Below are positions 62,345-64,000 of a stretch of DNA of 64,000 nucleotides, piece by piece (positions within the stretch are counted from its first letter, which is position 1; each line of letters starts with the position of its first letter). This stretch comes from Nonomuraea candida. Lineage in GTDB: Bacteria > Actinomycetota > Actinomycetes > Streptosporangiales > Streptosporangiaceae. Location: contig NZ_JOAG01000048.1 of assembly GCF_000725485.1 (NCBI RefSeq), positions 1 to 64,000 of the forward strand, given 5' to 3'. The notes under the pieces were generated by a model, which made no database searches, had not been told where the DNA came from, and saw only the letters and a program-made list of their open reading frames with translations. The translations under genes were made by a program, and so were the position numbers.

Positions 62345-63460
62345 AGGGGCTCTGCCAAGATTCCCGTGGTAACGCTCAGTTCCTGGCGATGGTGAGAAGT
62401 ATCCGTTTGCGGAGCAGGGCGAGGCCGGCTCGTCCGTACAGCTGCCGTTTCAGTAGTTTGATCTTGTTGATCACGCCTTCGGTGGGGCCGTTGCTGTAGG
62501 GCAGGGTGAGCCCGGCGGCGACGGCGTCGTGGTCGATGAGCAGCCCTTCGGCGAAGGAGCGCAGGGGTTGCAGATTGCTGGCGCGGACGTCGTTGACCCA
62601 GTCGTCGAGCCGGTGTCCCTGGCGCTGGGTGAGCAGGTCGGCGATGGCGCGTACGTGTCCGGTGGCCTGCTTCAGCTCCTGGCAGCGGTCCAGTACGTCC
62701 TGCAGCTGAGCGGTGTGGCCGGGGCTGAGGTGGGCCGGGTCGGTCATGATCCAGATGGCGACGCGGCGAGGTGAGGGCGGTGGCTGGGCATCTTCGGCGT
62801 GTCCTTGGCCCAGGTGGCGATACAGCAGGTTGATACCCCATTGACTTGATCTCCTGCAGTAGGGTCTGCACGGTCACGCCGGGTTCGGCGGCCCGGCGTC
62901 CGCGCAGGTGGCCGCGGAACGGGTCGACCAGCGTGGCACCCCGTTTGGAGCCGCCGATCAGCTGCTCGGCCCGTGGGGCACGGGCGTACTTCTTGACGGT
63001 GTTCAGAGCGAGGTTGAGCCGGCGGGCGACTCGCGGTTCGGCACGTGCTGGCTGAGCAGGGCGTGGATGGCCGCATGCCGGCTGCGGGTGCGCCGCGCGG
63101 TGGGGCCTTCGGAGCGGCCCTGGCCTGTGGCGATGTCGCGGAAGCAGCGGACATCCGGCGCCGGCTCCGGCACTGCCATCAGGACGCTCAGCACGCTGGT
63201 GCGGCTGAGCAGGAACCCGATCGCGGCTGGCAGAGCGGCGCCACCTCGCCCGGCCGGCGCCAGTCCGCACGCGATCACCAGTGCCGTCGCGCCCGGCGTG
63301 CGACGCCCGTAGCGGCCGGCCAAACCAGGGACCTGCTCATGGAAGGTCTGCCGCGTGCAGTCCAGGTTGACGCACGTCAGGCGCCGTAACCTGAGCTCGA
63401 TCACCACGGGCATCCCGTCCACCGGACGGTCGGCCAGGCGGCGCCGGTGATAGCGTGCTT
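62345..63460 (-). mobile_element. Degenerate ISL3-family insertion sequence (transposase pseudogene)
   Basis: Minus-strand pieces of one ISL3 transposase occur in order: RRRLADRPVDGMPVVIELRLRRLTCVNLDCTRQTFHEQVPGLAGRYGRRTP (read in parts, from about 63455; the zinc-finger N-terminus is absent), a break after LMAVPEPAPDV, TARRTRSRHAAIHALLSQ, then in a second frame RRLNLALNTVKKYARAPRAEQLIGG, and in a third TDPAHLSPGHTAQLQDVLDRCQELKQ, ending at 62376 with YSNGPTEGVINKIKLLKRQLYGRAGLALLRKRILL. The section with the first catalytic acidic residues is deleted. GGGGCTCTGCCAAG at 62345-62358 looks like an ISL3 terminal repeat. The other end is lost against the neighbouring hydrolase gene. Confidence 0.82.
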
Positions 63461-64000
63461 AGCGGTTCTCGTTCGTCAGCCATCCGGCCACCGTCCGAAT
63501 GACGAAGGCCTGCCACTCCTGACTCTGCGGATCGAGGTACTGCGGGTCGTCGTGCACGGCGAAGCCGTGCTGAGCCCCATCGATCTCGACGAGCCGGCAC
63601 GGCGCCCGGAACTGCGATACCGCCGCTCTGGACGCTTCCACCGGCACGAAGGTGTCCTTGGTGCCGTGCACGATGAGCGTAGGCGCGGCCACCTCGCCGA
63701 GCGCTTCGTGGGGACGCAGCCAGAACACCTCGTTGTAGATGGCCCGTCCGTGCTTGAGGGTGGGGGAGTGGAAGAGGTAGCCCTGGGCGCGGAGCTGCGC
63801 CGCCGCCTCCTCGGTCAGATGGTCGTCCTGCCAGAACGGGCGGCTGTCGACGGTGCGCTCCTTGTAGTCCAACCGGGGGTTGAGCAGCACCAGGCGAGAG
63901 ACCTCGTCCGGGCACTTGGCGGCGTAGTAGGCCGTGACGCCGCCGGTGAAGCTCGTACCGACCAGGCTCAGCTCTTGCGCGCCCGTCACGTCACGGAGAT
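63459..64000 (-). CDS. Alpha/beta hydrolase, N-terminus beyond window
   Basis: The frame is open through the right edge, and the first residues read (LRDVTGAQELSLVGTSFTGG) are already the nucleophile region, so the true start lies outside. The nucleophile is the Ser in GTSFTGG. The acid is Asp in HGTKDTFVP and the base His in DGAQHGFAVHDD, both near the C-terminus. The GxSxxG elbow with a dienelactone-hydrolase/prolyl-oligopeptidase-like end suggests an esterase or peptidase-like hydrolase. Its stop abuts the truncated end of the ISL3 relic, so the insertion sequence may have landed just downstream of it. Confidence 0.85.
   Translation of the reverse strand, partial: LRDVTGAQELSLVGTSFTGGVTAYYAAKCPDEVSRLVLLNPRLDYKERTVDSRPFWQDDHLTEEAAAQLRAQGYLFHSPTLKHGRAIYNEVFWLRPHEALGEVAAPTLIVHGTKDTFVPVEASRAAVSQFRAPCRLVEIDGAQHGFAVHDDPQYLDPQSQEWQAFVIRTVAGWLTNENR

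Noticed and set aside
62099..62395. Plus-strand 98-codon frame between DUF2786 and the IS relic
   Set aside because: No ribosome site, mixed composition, and overlap with the IS end and the DUF2786 start; no family resemblance.

Overview
This is a GC-rich actinomycete chromosome segment. Evidence: strong third-position GC bias, frequent GTG/TTG starts, and families typical of that group (LAL-type LuxR regulator, MmyB-like XRE regulator, CU044_5270-type protein beside an ECF sigma factor, DUF5994, DUF2786, CUT1 sugar importer without its own ATPase). A Streptosporangiales/Nonomuraea-like organism is a reasonable guess but is inference. No rRNA, tRNA or CRISPR array was seen. The window opens inside one gene (minus strand, left edge) and closes inside another (minus strand, right edge).

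Layout. 0-4.2 kb: an arabinan-type saccharolytic island, with a BNR/GH93-like secreted enzyme divergent from a LacI regulator, a GH43 enzyme carrying an AbfB (CBM42) domain, and two identical 16-bp palindromes between the divergent genes. 4.4-21.2 kb: ordinary accessory genes: a RibD-C/DHFR-like reductase, a vanadium-type haloperoxidase, a TetR/MFS efflux pair with its operator, an alpha/beta hydrolase convergent with an NmrA-like oxidoreductase, a LAL regulator, a phosphotriesterase-like hydrolase, a zinc alcohol dehydrogenase, an ECF sigma factor with its membrane partner, and an LVIVD-repeat protein. 21.5-27.6 kb: a translationally coupled cobalamin-type radical SAM enzyme and LysE exporter, followed by a cytochrome P450 and a convergent MMPL transporter; this is a candidate small-molecule pathway.

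27.6-35 kb is unusual. Intact genes (XRE regulator, small secreted protein, DUF5994, STAS, YihY/BrkB, AI-2E-type permease) alternate with at least six decayed genes (two SDRs, an S26 signal peptidase, a MauE protein, a SpoIIE/PP2C phosphatase, a multi-pass membrane protein). Most of these relics keep recognisable end or core pieces while the middle is missing.

36-50.8 kb is a glycan-utilisation locus: FCD-GntR regulator, secreted beta-helix enzyme (GH141-like) with ricin lectin, GH95 with ricin lectin, two LacI regulators with distinct palindromic operator candidates, a secreted tandem esterase whose first copy has lost its catalytic Ser and His, and a CUT1 ABC importer (binding protein plus two permeases) preceded by a canonical-looking LacI operator. 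A fucose- or galactose-bearing acetylated/feruloylated plant glycan is the most likely substrate (inference).

51-64 kb: VOC protein, GntR-TetR hybrid regulator divergent from a carotenoid-cleavage-type oxygenase, GNAT, an SDR / Baeyer-Villiger monooxygenase / NHL-repeat cluster on the minus strand with a perfect 20-bp palindrome at its head, a STAS protein with an intact phosphorylation site, a small winged-helix protein, a DUF2786 protein, a degenerate ISL3-type transposase and a partial alpha/beta hydrolase.
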